Assembly (NCBI GenBank): GCA_016874795.1
Contig: VGTG01000051.1
Coordinates: forward strand, 1 to 34,189
Length of the DNA stretch: 34,189 nt
Origin: Deltaproteobacteria bacterium
GTDB taxonomy: Bacteria; Desulfobacterota; Binatia; UBA12015
Reading direction: 5' to 3'
Part shown: piece after piece, positions 7,890 to 17,548 of the stretch
Layout: every line of letters starts with the position of its first letter
Position numbering within the stretch: position 1 is the stretch's first letter
Notes under the pieces: generated by a model
Database searches by the model: none
What the model was told of the DNA's origin: nothing
The model's input: the letters and a program-made list of their open reading frames with translations, nothing else
Translations under genes and position numbers: made by a program

Positions 7890-8462
7890 CTCGGCGCCTC
7901 GCGGTCCTCTACGCCTTGCTGACCGCTCCGCTCTCGAAACCACTGAACGAGCGTGAGGGCGAGGTGCAGCGCGGACTGGGCCTCTTCGAGTGTGACGTTT
8001 GCCGGAACGGACTCGTCCGGCGTGCCGTGGCGGTCTTGCGGGAGCGTTTATCACCGTTTCGGCTCCTCGCGTGACGGTCTTGTCGATGCGACGCTCGAGC
8101 TTGTCGCCGTACTGGCTGACGCGGAAGGAAAAGCTCGCTTCCGCGAAGGCCTGCTCAAGACGGGCCGGCAGGTCCCTGCCCTGGGTCGTCCACGGGAGCA
8201 AGCCGAGCAAGCAGTCCAGGAGGTCGAGCGCGTAGACGGTGCTTCGCTCCATCGGGGCGAGCAAGTCGAAAATCGAGCCTTTGAAGCCTTTGCTTCGGTC
8301 CACGTTAATCCGAAGCCGCCGCTCGAGGACGCCGAAGATGTCTGGATGTTGTCCGTGCATGTCGTTTTGGAGCGCCTCCACGGCGTCGACTACCCACTGG
8401 AAGAGGGAGGGCAACATCCAGTTGGGAATCTCGTCGAGTAGCGCGTCGTATTCCGCGCGTGT
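7890..8462 (-). pseudogene. Degraded partner gene of the AbiTii protein
   Basis: From about 8462 the minus strand reads TRAEYDALLDEIPNWMLPSL, then PDIFGVLERRLRINVDRSKG, then LEQAFAEASFSFRVSQYGDK and LERRIDKTVTRGAETVINAP. At CCC (8042-8040) the sense moves by one base to QDRHGTPDESVPANVTLEE, then AQSALHLALTLVQWFRE. No ATG, GTG or TTG precedes the conserved-looking N-terminus; the first ATG (8417) lies inside it. The pattern of an aromatic-rich helix, then YxVsxdGxxLexRvd, then a helix containing HLALxLVQWF loosely resembles AbiJ-type abortive-infection proteins, at low confidence. The gene appears to have lost its start and suffered one single-base insertion. It lies between the dynamin-like gene and AbiTii on the same strand. 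Confidence 0.45.
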
Positions 8463-8545
8463 GTGACGAACCCCTTCGGAAGTGCTGCCGGAGCTCGACG
8501 TCCGCGTCGAGGAGCTCTTCGCGGACCTCGACTGAGGGAACCGCC

Positions 8546-10609
8546 TCAGTCGGCGGCGGCCCCCTCCAGCGTCACTTCCTCGGCCTCTTCCTCCGGGATC
8601 GTCTGATACGTGGGCGTCAGGCGCGCGAGCGCGTCGGCGGCGCTCTGCCGGCTCGCATCGAGACGCGCGATCTCGTCGCGCAGCGCCTGCAGGTTCGCGA
8701 GCTCCTCCTCCGCCGACTCGAAGCGAGAAGCGTTCTCCTTCGAGATTTTGCGCAGGCGCTCGTGCACCTGCCCGGAGACCGCGGCGACGTGGGCGCCGTA
8801 GACCTCCCCCGTCACGCGGGCGAGCGTCTCCGCGAAGAAGAGGTCGATCCGCGTGCGGATCGCCTCGCCGAGCGCGACGCGGCCGGCGCCGAGCCGCTTG
8901 TGCTTGACCTCGCGCGGGATGCGGCGCGCCGGCGTGTCGTTCGGACCGAACACCGCACGGCGCACGGCGGCCTGGCTCCGGAAGAGCAGCCAGTCGACCC
9001 AGCGACGGCGCACCGGGATGAGGCGCGTCGGGATCTCGGGGACGACGGACCGCAACTCCGCGGCCGAGTGCACCGTGCCGCGCAGCTCGCGCGCGATCGC
9101 CGCGACCGAAAGGCCGACGTGCTCGAGATCGTCGCTCGTGTCGCGTCGCACCATCGCGCCGCCGACGTCGCTTCCGAGCACGGTCGCGGCCACGTCCGAA
9201 GCGTTCGCGACCAGCTCGTCGCGGCACGCCCCGAGGACGCCGCCGAGCTCGTCGCGAAGAAGCGAAACGAAGCTCTCGTCGCCGTCGTACCAGCGGGCGA
9301 GCGCGCCCTCCGCGGCTTCCGCGGTCTTGCGCCGCAAATCCCCGCTTCGCTCGCGCGTGATGCGCACGACGTCGTCGCGCATCTTCGCGAGCGTTTCCTC
9401 CCAGGGAAACTCCTCGAGACGGCGCGCCGCCTCGAGGACGCTCCGCGAGCGGTCGATCTCCGCCTTGCGGCGCTCGATCTCTCGGCCGAGCTCGACGACC
9501 GGCGGAGAGAGGCAGACGCGCTCGAGAGCGGACGTCAGATAGCTCCCCTGTCGCAAGCTGTCGCCGAGGAACGCCGCCAGGTACTCGGTGCTGTTCAGGT
9601 AGTGCGTCAGGTCGGTCGTGAACTCGCCGAACGCCGCGAGCGTCGGCGGAAGCGCCTCGCCGTCGACGGCCATCTCCGGGCCGCGCAGACGGCGGCTTGC
9701 CGCGCTCAGGAGGTCGATCGGGTAGATCTTGAGCCGCCCCTCCTCCCACGCCGCCTTGAGCTCGGCGTTCATCGCGAGGCTCTCGAACGCCTCGATGATG
9801 CGGCCCGGGTCGCGGCCCTCGAGGCTCGGGCCGAGATTGCCGTCCGGCTGCAGGTCCCGCTTCGTCGTGTCGAGGTTGACGATCAGGAAGATGCGGCTGA
9901 AGAGGCGAAGCAGGTCGGAGAACTCGTCGAAGACCTGCTCGAGGAACAGGTTGTCCGTCTTCACGACGAAGATCGCGCTCGCGGCGGAGTCGCGGAACTC
10001 GCGCGTCATCAGGTCGTAGCCGAACTTCATCCGGCTGTAGAGGCCCGGCGTGTCGACGAGGACCGCACCGGACTCGGCGAGCGGCTCGGCCGGCATCCGC
10101 ACGTCGACCCGCCGCAGTGCGCGCGGCATGTGCGTCGCCGGGTCGAAGTCCTCGCCGCGTCCCTCGACGTCGCGGATGGCGCGCGCGAGGTCCGCGTGCG
10201 CGCGGCCCATCAGGGTCCGCATCGAGTCGAGGTCGCGGAACGGCTCGGAGCTCCCGTCGTACCGCGTGATCTGGAAGGCCGGCTTCGCCGCGTGCGCGAC
10301 GTAGACCATGCACGGGTACGCCGGAAGCGTCGTCACCTCGCTGACGTAGGCCGCGGAGAGCCCGTTCATGAGCGTCGACTTCCCGCTCTTCAGCGGGCCG
10401 AAGATGATCACGTAGGCTTGTTGCCCCGCCACCTTCTCGACGAGGGTCCGGATCTGGTGTCGCAGGTCGATGATCTCGGGAAGAAGCCGCTTGAGCGGCG
10501 TACCGCCTTCGAGGCGGGCGAGCTGGTCGGCGAAGCGATCCAACGGCACGAGCAGCGGGCGAACGCGCTCTCCGAACTCTTCGCAAAACTGGCTGAGGAT
10601 CGTCTTCAT
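8546..10609 (-). CDS. Dynamin-like GTPase
   Basis: A 687-residue large GTPase. G1 is GPLKSGKST (residues 71-79), G3 is DTPG (186-189) and G4 is TKRD (249-252), preceded by a hydrophobic strand (IFLIVNLD). This order and spacing, followed by long charged helices (about 380-690) with coiled-coil character near the C-terminus, fits bacterial dynamin-like proteins, which remodel or protect membranes. Two or three hydrophobic or arginine-rich patches near residues 540-570 (WVDWLLFRSQAAVRRAVFG) may touch lipid. I chose ATG 10609, which has AAGGTG six bases upstream; a GTG nine bases earlier is possible. The gene follows the DUF3482 GTPase by 91 bases and the DUF2868 gene, and is complete, in contrast to the broken genes after it. 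Confidence 0.85.
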   Translation of the reverse strand: MKTILSQFCEEFGERVRPLLVPLDRFADQLARLEGGTPLKRLLPEIIDLRHQIRTLVEKVAGQQAYVIIFGPLKSGKSTLMNGLSAAYVSEVTTLPAYPCMVYVAHAAKPAFQITRYDGSSEPFRDLDSMRTLMGRAHADLARAIRDVEGRGEDFDPATHMPRALRRVDVRMPAEPLAESGAVLVDTPGLYSRMKFGYDLMTREFRDSAASAIFVVKTDNLFLEQVFDEFSDLLRLFSRIFLIVNLDTTKRDLQPDGNLGPSLEGRDPGRIIEAFESLAMNAELKAAWEEGRLKIYPIDLLSAASRRLRGPEMAVDGEALPPTLAAFGEFTTDLTHYLNSTEYLAAFLGDSLRQGSYLTSALERVCLSPPVVELGREIERRKAEIDRSRSVLEAARRLEEFPWEETLAKMRDDVVRITRERSGDLRRKTAEAAEGALARWYDGDESFVSLLRDELGGVLGACRDELVANASDVAATVLGSDVGGAMVRRDTSDDLEHVGLSVAAIARELRGTVHSAAELRSVVPEIPTRLIPVRRRWVDWLLFRSQAAVRRAVFGPNDTPARRIPREVKHKRLGAGRVALGEAIRTRIDLFFAETLARVTGEVYGAHVAAVSGQVHERLRKISKENASRFESAEEELANLQALRDEIARLDASRQSAADALARLTPTYQTIPEEEAEEVTLEGAAAD

Positions 10610-10700
10610 CGGGCACACCTTGCCATCCTGCGGGCGGGACCGAAAGGCTGCGCGAGAAAATCGCGAGAGTTTCGCGAGAGTTTCGCGGGACTTCTGCCGC

Positions 10701-12155
10701 TCAGCGCTCGGTCGGAGAGGTGCCCGAGATCGTTGGCTCCCTCCGTCGCACGATGTGCGCAGCCTGTGGATAGGCTGTGGAAAGGACGTCGGAGAGCGCG
10801 GACTGTACGATCGCCGTCAGCCGCTCGGCGAACACCGGGCTCTCGCCCGGGGACTCGCGCTGAAACGCGACCACCTCCGCGAAGCGATCCGTGCGAGCGC
10901 GCAGCGCGGCTTCGACGAGCGCGTTCCAGCGCTCGGGGTTTCCGGTGTCGCGCCATTCCCCGCGGCCGCGCCCGAAGTGGGCGACCGCGAGATAGCGAAG
11001 GAGCGATTGGCGAAGGAGCTGATCGAGGAACTCGAGCGCCCAGCGCACCTCGGGCGTCTCGTCGCCGCGTACGAACTGGTATCCGCGGCGGAGCCCCATC
11101 GCGCCGGCAGCGCCGAGGATCGCGCCGGCGACCGCTCCGCCGCCGAACGAAAGTCCGGCGACCATCACGTCCGCGACGAGACCACCGGCGGCCCCGCCCA
11201 TCGCGGCGCCGAGGATTCCGGCACGGGCCGAGCTCCATGCCACTTCACCGGGCAGGTCGAAATCCTCCTGCAGGCGCTCGCGAGCGTCGGTCTGATAGCG
11301 GCCGACGAGGCCGTGCTCGGCGATGAGATCGTCCATCAGCCGTCGCGTCGCTTCGTCGAGCCGCTCCGCGAGCGTCCGCATCGCGCGGCGCTTGTCGCCC
11401 TGCCCGACCCCTTGCCCCGGCACCGGCTCGCGATCGTCGATCGCCCCGGCGAGATACCCGCCGAGAGCGGCGCTGGCGCGCTCGAAGATCGCGAGGTTTC
11501 CCTCCTCCCAGGCGCGCGCGAGCGTCGTCGTCACCGCGCGCTTCTCGCCTTCGAGGAGACCCGCGACCCGCTCGAGGAGGACGCCCTCCTGCACCCAGCA
11601 GCGCGTGAACGCGTCGAGCGAGAGAACGTCGCGCACGATCGACCATGCGGCGAGCGCCTTCTTCCAGAGGTCGAGGGCGCGCGCGTCGCGTGCCGGATCG
11701 CCGTCGCCCGTCTGGTTCAGGAGGACGAGCACGGGCTTTCCGATCCAGCCGAGGAGCTCCATCTCGGGTGAAACGTAGCCGGCCTCCTCGGGATGCTCGG
11801 ACGCGTTCACCAGATAGAGGACGACGTCCGCCTCGCCGCGGATGTTCCGGATCGCCTGCTGGCTGCAGAAGAGCGGACGGTCGCGGTAGCGGTCCCACAC
11901 CTGATGGAGGAACCAGCCGAGCGGATTCCCCTCCTGCTTCAAGCGGCGCACGAGGCGCGCGGAGTCACCGAGCCCCGGAGTGTCCCAGAGCCGCAGGCAC
12001 GCGTCGGGGAGCTTCACGAGGTCGTACGCTTCGCTCACCTCGGTCACGTGCGCCTGGTCGAGCACCTCGCCGACGTCGCTTCGGAGGAGCGTGCGCGCGA
12101 GCGTCGTCTTGCCGACGTTCGTGTGCGAGATCAGGCTCAACGTGACGAGCCGCAC
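10701..12155 (-). CDS. GTPase, DUF3482 domain protein
   Basis: The product has 484 residues. An Era/TrmE-like G domain occupies the N-terminus: G1 as SHTNVGKTTL (residues 10-19, with Ser in place of the first P-loop Gly), G3 as LWDTPGLGDS, and LVLLNQTGD in the G4 region. The C-terminal half has a glycine-zipper-rich hydrophobic segment (about 305-355: GILGAAMGGAAGG, GLSFGGGAVAGAILGAAGAM) typical of DUF3482, suggesting membrane insertion. It starts at GTG 12155, one base after the DUF2868 stop, so the two are tightly coupled; this pairing is known from many proteobacteria. The role is unknown. The dynamin-like gene follows, making a two-GTPase unit. Confidence 0.87.
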   Translation of the reverse strand: MRLVTLSLISHTNVGKTTLARTLLRSDVGEVLDQAHVTEVSEAYDLVKLPDACLRLWDTPGLGDSARLVRRLKQEGNPLGWFLHQVWDRYRDRPLFCSQQAIRNIRGEADVVLYLVNASEHPEEAGYVSPEMELLGWIGKPVLVLLNQTGDGDPARDARALDLWKKALAAWSIVRDVLSLDAFTRCWVQEGVLLERVAGLLEGEKRAVTTTLARAWEEGNLAIFERASAALGGYLAGAIDDREPVPGQGVGQGDKRRAMRTLAERLDEATRRLMDDLIAEHGLVGRYQTDARERLQEDFDLPGEVAWSSARAGILGAAMGGAAGGLVADVMVAGLSFGGGAVAGAILGAAGAMGLRRGYQFVRGDETPEVRWALEFLDQLLRQSLLRYLAVAHFGRGRGEWRDTGNPERWNALVEAALRARTDRFAEVVAFQRESPGESPVFAERLTAIVQSALSDVLSTAYPQAAHIVRRREPTISGTSPTER

Positions 12156-12156
12156 C

Positions 12157-13692
12157 TCAGGCTCCGAGGCCCGCGCGCGCAGCGGCGGGATTCGGCCAGA
12201 GCGCGGACTCCGCCCGCTCGACGAGACCCGGTGCCGGCGGGTGCGCGAGATCGACGGCGACGACCTGCATGCCGGCGCCGCGCACGACGCGATCCCAGGC
12301 GCGCAGCCGCTCGGCGGCGCGCCGATCCTCGTGGTCGCCGAACCGCGCGCGCCACGCGGCCGTGTCGACCAAGGCGAGGAGCTTCAGCCGGCCGCCGCCG
12401 ATCTCCATCAGCTCTTCGAGATAGCGTCCGTGCACCTCACGCTCCGGGGACTGGTTCACACCGAACACCACGATCACGCACGCCGAGCCGTCCTCGCTCC
12501 TGGATTCGTAGTTCGCGTCGCCACCGTACGTCACGGTCGGCCGGACGTCGATCCGGGCTTCGAGGCCAAAGAGGTCGTGCAGGAGCTCGCGCAAGGCGCC
12601 CTGGCCCGAGGCGAGCTGGTAGCTGTACGGCTGCACCTCGATCGTGAGCGCCGCGCCGCGCTCCGACGTGAGGAGCGTGCGGAACGAGCCCTCGAGCGGC
12701 TCGACGTCGACGTTCCGCGCGAGACGGATCGAGCGCGCGAGCTCCACGAGCGCGAGCGCGAGCCGCGGCACGACGACGATGCCGGCGGTCGTCAACGCCC
12801 AGAGGTGTATCCAGATCGCCGCGGGTGCTGATCCGCTCGGCCCGGCCATGGCCTCGAGAGCGTCCGCGTCGGGAAGCGGGAAACCGAAGACCCCGGCTGC
12901 GGGTCCGAGGACGAGCCGCAGCAGAGCGGCGACGGTGTCCGCACCGAGGAACGTCGACTCCCAGGTCGCGCGGTACTCGAGGCCGAGCCCGCGGAGGTAC
13001 ATGCCCGCGACGACGCCCGTCGCGAGTGCCGCGGCGCCGAGATGCAGGAAGAGCCGCACGCGCGCGATCGCGAGCGAAGACGTCTTCCGCCACCACGCGT
13101 TCCAGTACGCCGCGAGCGCGTGCGAGGCGACGTCCGCCTGTCGGCGGTCGCCCGTGTACGCGCGGCCCTGCGCCCACGCGCCGAGCGACCACGCGAGCGA
13201 GCGAAGGGCGCCGCGCGGCGCTTCCTCGGAGCGATTCACGACCGCCTGCGGCGGCGCGTCCGCGTCCTCCGGAGCGGACACGGAGCGGGCGTGCCCGCGC
13301 GAGAAGAGCGCCTCGATCGCGAGAGCGAGATAGACGCCGAGATTCCACACGAGGAGCGTGAGGAGAGGAAACGCGAGCAGATTGATCCGCCGCGTCGGCC
13401 CGAGCGCGTTCGTCGAGAGACCGACGGCGAAGGCGATGCCGATCACGAGCACCGCGAAGCGCGGCGACACGCGTGTCCAGGCGAGAACGCGATCGATCCC
13501 GCCGACGCGCGAGCGGACGCGCTCCAGCAAGAGGGCCGCGCGGTGCCGCGCCTGCTCCTCGTACGGACCGCCCGCGGCGCGCGCCTCCGCGGTCGCGCGC
13601 TGTCGCTCGCGCGGCTCGAGAAGCGCGCCCTCCGGATCCGCCTCTTCGAAGGAGCGGGCGAGAAGCACCGCCTGAGCCGCGAGCTCTCGCAT
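12157..13692 (-). CDS. DUF2868 membrane protein
   Basis: The product has 511 residues. It begins MRELAAQAVLLARSFEEADP, followed by arginine-rich helices and four hydrophobic segments: VLVIGIAFAVGLSTN, LLAFPLLTLLVWNLGVYLAL, a segment with LHLGAAALATGVVAGMYL, and a later one with IHLWALTTAGIVVVPRLALAL. The soluble C-terminal part (about 370-511) has an alternating strand-helix pattern (CVIVVFGVNQSPE, LKLLALVDTAAW, AGMQVVAVDLAHP) like a degenerate Rossmann or GTPase-like fold. DUF2868 genes characteristically precede DUF3482 GTPase genes, as here. Residues following a YGGDANYESRSED motif may be a partner-binding site (inference). The gene diverges from pgi across 138 bases. Confidence 0.85.
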   Translation of the reverse strand: MRELAAQAVLLARSFEEADPEGALLEPRERQRATAEARAAGGPYEEQARHRAALLLERVRSRVGGIDRVLAWTRVSPRFAVLVIGIAFAVGLSTNALGPTRRINLLAFPLLTLLVWNLGVYLALAIEALFSRGHARSVSAPEDADAPPQAVVNRSEEAPRGALRSLAWSLGAWAQGRAYTGDRRQADVASHALAAYWNAWWRKTSSLAIARVRLFLHLGAAALATGVVAGMYLRGLGLEYRATWESTFLGADTVAALLRLVLGPAAGVFGFPLPDADALEAMAGPSGSAPAAIWIHLWALTTAGIVVVPRLALALVELARSIRLARNVDVEPLEGSFRTLLTSERGAALTIEVQPYSYQLASGQGALRELLHDLFGLEARIDVRPTVTYGGDANYESRSEDGSACVIVVFGVNQSPEREVHGRYLEELMEIGGGRLKLLALVDTAAWRARFGDHEDRRAAERLRAWDRVVRGAGMQVVAVDLAHPPAPGLVERAESALWPNPAAARAGLGA

Positions 13693-13830
13693 GCGCCACT
13701 GTAGAACAGGAAAACGTTCGCTGCTGCCACCCGGTCGCCGCCGCAAAGCGGCGTGCGTTCGGCTTGCAACGTCTCGCCCGAGGCGGCACCGTGCCCAGTG
13801 CACCGCATGGGGGACGAAGGGAGGTCCGAC

Positions 13831-15468
<1,638 letters not shown>

Positions 15469-15481
15469 CCGGCGGCGCACG

Positions 15482-16822
15482 GTGACGCGAAGGGCGGAAG
15501 CGGGCGACGGCGGCGAGCTACCGCCGGGCTGGGCGGGCTGGCGCGAGAGCCTCTTCTCTCTCTCGGCGCTGCGCCGTCACCTGGTGTGGCTCGTCGCCGC
15601 TTCGCTGTCGGGCCTCGGCGCCTACCTCTTCAACTTCGCGGAGCACCACGGCGAGGAGTTCCGCGCGTGGCTGATGGACATCTCGCCGTGGCTGCAGGCG
15701 GGGCTCGTCAGCATCTCTCTTCTCGTGATCTGCCCGCTGCGCGATCGCGTCTTCCCGGGGACGGAAGGGACCGGAATCCCGCAGACGATCGCGGCGCTGA
15801 AGATCGCCGACGGACCGGAGCGGGAGCAGGTCCTTTCGTTCCGGATCCTCCTGGGAAAGGCGATCCTCCTCGTGATGGCCCTCTTCGCGGGACCGACGAT
15901 CGGCCGCGAGGGGCCGTCCGTGCACGTCGGGGCTTCGTGTCTCTACCTCGCGTCGCGCTTCGCGCGCTTTCCGCATCATCTGGTCGAGCGCGGGCTGATC
16001 CTCGGTGGCGGTGCCGCGGGAATCGCGGCGGCGTTCAATGCGCCTCTCGCGGGGATCGTGTTCGCGTTCGAGGAGATCGGGCGGTCCTTCGAAAAGAGCA
16101 ACGCCGGGACGATCGTGCGGACCGTCTTGATCGCGTGCGTCGTGAACCTCGTCTTCCTCGGCGACTACATCTTCTACGGCCGCATCGGCGGCGGGCTGCA
16201 TACGCTCGAAGAGTGGCTGCAGACGATCGTGATCGGAGCGGCGGGGGGCCTCCTCGGCGGCTCGTTCTCGCTCGGCGTCGTCGTTCTCAATCGGCGTCTC
16301 GCACCGCTTCGCTCGAAGCGGCCGCTCGTCGTGGCGGGCGGGCTCGGGCTGATCCTCGGTGCTCTCGGGATCGCCTCCGGCGGGCTCAGCTACGGCAGCG
16401 GCTATCCCGCCGCGGAGGCGATGCTGATGGAGGGACGCCAGTTCCCGCCGTGGCTCGCGCCGTCGGTATCGCTCGGCAACTTCGTCACGCTGTTGAGCGG
16501 CATCCCCGGCGGGCTCTTCGATCCGAGCTTGACGACCGGGGCGGCGCTGGGTCAGCTCTCGGTGCCGCTCTTTCCCGACTTCGATCCGCGCGCGCTCCTC
16601 CTCTTGTGGATGGTGTCGTACTTCACCGGCGTCGTGCAGTGCCCGATCACGGCCGTCGTCATCCTGATCGAGATGACCGACGCGCGCGCGTTGACGATCC
16701 CGCTCGGGATCGCCGCGATCGTCGCGTACGAAGTGTCGCGGCTCGTGTGCCGGACGGCGCTCTACGAGGCGCTGGCGCAAACGTTCCTCGAGCGCATGCG
16801 TGCGGGGGGTCCGGTTCGTTAG
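15482..16822 (+). CDS. ClC-family chloride channel or Cl-/H+ antiporter
   Basis: The product has 446 residues with about ten to twelve membrane helices. Selectivity-filter motifs are present in order: GTGIPQT (the GSGIP site with Thr for Ser), GREGPSVH with the gating glutamate, and GGLFDPSLTTGAALG (the GxFxP site). FNAPLAGIVFAFEE matches helix H. There is no C-terminal CBS domain. The filter change is conservative and seen in several bacterial ClC groups, some of which conduct fluoride or other anions, so the ion is uncertain. The start is GTG, 13 bases after the pgi stop. Its last residues GGPVR and stop lie inside an 84-bp palindrome shared with the convergent gene. Confidence 0.92.
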   Translation: MTRRAEAGDGGELPPGWAGWRESLFSLSALRRHLVWLVAASLSGLGAYLFNFAEHHGEEFRAWLMDISPWLQAGLVSISLLVICPLRDRVFPGTEGTGIPQTIAALKIADGPEREQVLSFRILLGKAILLVMALFAGPTIGREGPSVHVGASCLYLASRFARFPHHLVERGLILGGGAAGIAAAFNAPLAGIVFAFEEIGRSFEKSNAGTIVRTVLIACVVNLVFLGDYIFYGRIGGGLHTLEEWLQTIVIGAAGGLLGGSFSLGVVVLNRRLAPLRSKRPLVVAGGLGLILGALGIASGGLSYGSGYPAAEAMLMEGRQFPPWLAPSVSLGNFVTLLSGIPGGLFDPSLTTGAALGQLSVPLFPDFDPRALLLLWMVSYFTGVVQCPITAVVILIEMTDARALTIPLGIAAIVAYEVSRLVCRTALYEALAQTFLERMRAGGPVR

Positions 16823-16888
16823 GCCGCATCTGCACCCAGGCTCAAGTTCGAGCCCCGGTCGAGATACGCCCTAACGAACCGGACCCCC
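16805..16888. repeat. 84-bp palindrome across the ends of two convergent genes
   Basis: The outer arms GGGGGTCCGGTTCGTTAGG (16805-16823) and their exact complement (16870-16888) frame an imperfect interior. It includes a central GGCTC/GAGCC stem at 16839-16854. All parts share one centre (16846.5), and 34 of 42 positions pair. The ClC stop codon lies in the left arm and the stop of the minus-strand gene in the right arm, so both proteins end GGPVR. It could act as a bidirectional terminator, although no U-tract follows, or be an inserted palindromic element. Confidence 0.75.
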
Positions 16889-17262
16889 TGCGAACTCGAT
16901 CGCGAGGCGCGTTCCGTCGGCGAGCACGACCGTCACGGCGGCCGCCGTTCCGCCCTCACGATCGCGGGCGAAGAGCCGGCCGTCCCGCCACGCGAGCGGC
17001 TGCGCCGTGTCGCCGTCGAAGGCGATCCGGCCGCGCGCCGGGCGGACGCCGCGGCGCCAAGCGTCGCTCACCCAGACCTCGACCTCGCCGCCTCGTCGAG
17101 CTCGACGTGATGGTCGCCGACCATGCCGAGCTGACCGCCGTGGCGGGGCTCGTGATCGGCATGCGCTTCGGCGCGGCCGTCGACGTGCGCGTAGCGGGCG
17201 AACGAGATCACACCGAGCAGCAAGCCCGCGACGACGGCGAGAGCGATCCGACGGAAGCTCAC
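16871..17262 (-). pseudogene. Small membrane-anchored HGG-motif protein with a frameshift
   Basis: It begins at GTG 17262 with SFRRIALAVVAGLLLGVISFARYAHV as a signal anchor, then reads a His-rich part, HADHEPRHGGQLGMVGDHHVELDE. That frame stops in GGTGAGC, but one base over it continues as GEVEVWVSDAWRRGVRP, then ARGRIAFDG and a beta-rich C-terminus ending FAGGPVR. Joined, it is about 130 residues. The HGGxxGMxGDHHVEL motif is found in small periplasmic proteins tied to copper or efflux systems, where the sequence continues with a strand like the one seen out of frame. A single-base indel lies near 17075-17090. The GTG overlaps the upstream stop by four bases. It is the last gene of the operon. 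Confidence 0.5.
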
Positions 17263-17539
17263 CGCGCGCTCGGGCTTCGTGCGACGAGCAGCGTCAGCAC
17301 CACGAGGGCGACTGCCGGCACGTAGACGCCCGGGAAGTCGATCCACCAGTGCTCGGGCCCGACGGGCCCGCGCGCGGTGTCGAGCACGTGCACGAGAGCG
17401 TGCAGCACCGAGAAGCCGGCTGCGGCGGCGCAAGCGGGCACGCGCCATCGTGGCACGAACGCGGACCAGACGAGTCCCGCACCGAGGAGGAAGAAGAAGC
17501 GAGAACGAATTTCGCGACCGTCGAGCCGGCTTCCGGCAC
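17259..17539 (-). pseudogene. Small integral membrane protein with an apparent frameshift
   Basis: The main frame reads RFFFLLGAGLVWSAFVPRWR, then ACAAAAGFSVLHALVHVLDT, then DFPGVYVPAVALVVLTLLVA. That is three hydrophobic segments, with a His-containing helix, ending at 17259. This frame has no start codon after the end of the DUF1214 gene. A GTG at 17539 in another frame gives MPEAGSTVAKFVLA, which joins the main frame if one base is removed from the CTTCTTCTTCCTCCTC tract. The reconstructed protein has about 93 residues. The start sits nine bases after the DUF1214 stop, and the stop overlaps the next gene's GTG. The family is not recognised. Confidence 0.45.
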
Positions 17540-17548
17540 GACCCGCTC

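Noticed and set aside
8459-11326. A 955-codon plus-strand frame opposite the dynamin-like and DUF3482 genes
   Set aside because: Arg-rich composition without motifs, while the minus strand carries clear GTPase motifs.
13739-13753. CGCCGC-AAA-GCGGCG hairpin upstream of pgi as terminator or riboswitch
   Set aside because: It is only a 6-bp stem with no U-tract and no conserved riboswitch features.
16814-16878. GTTAGGC and CCCTAAC look like integron attC core sites
   Set aside because: The order is reversed relative to attC (RYYYAAC first, GTTRRRY last), the enclosed piece is far too short for a cassette, and no integrase is seen.
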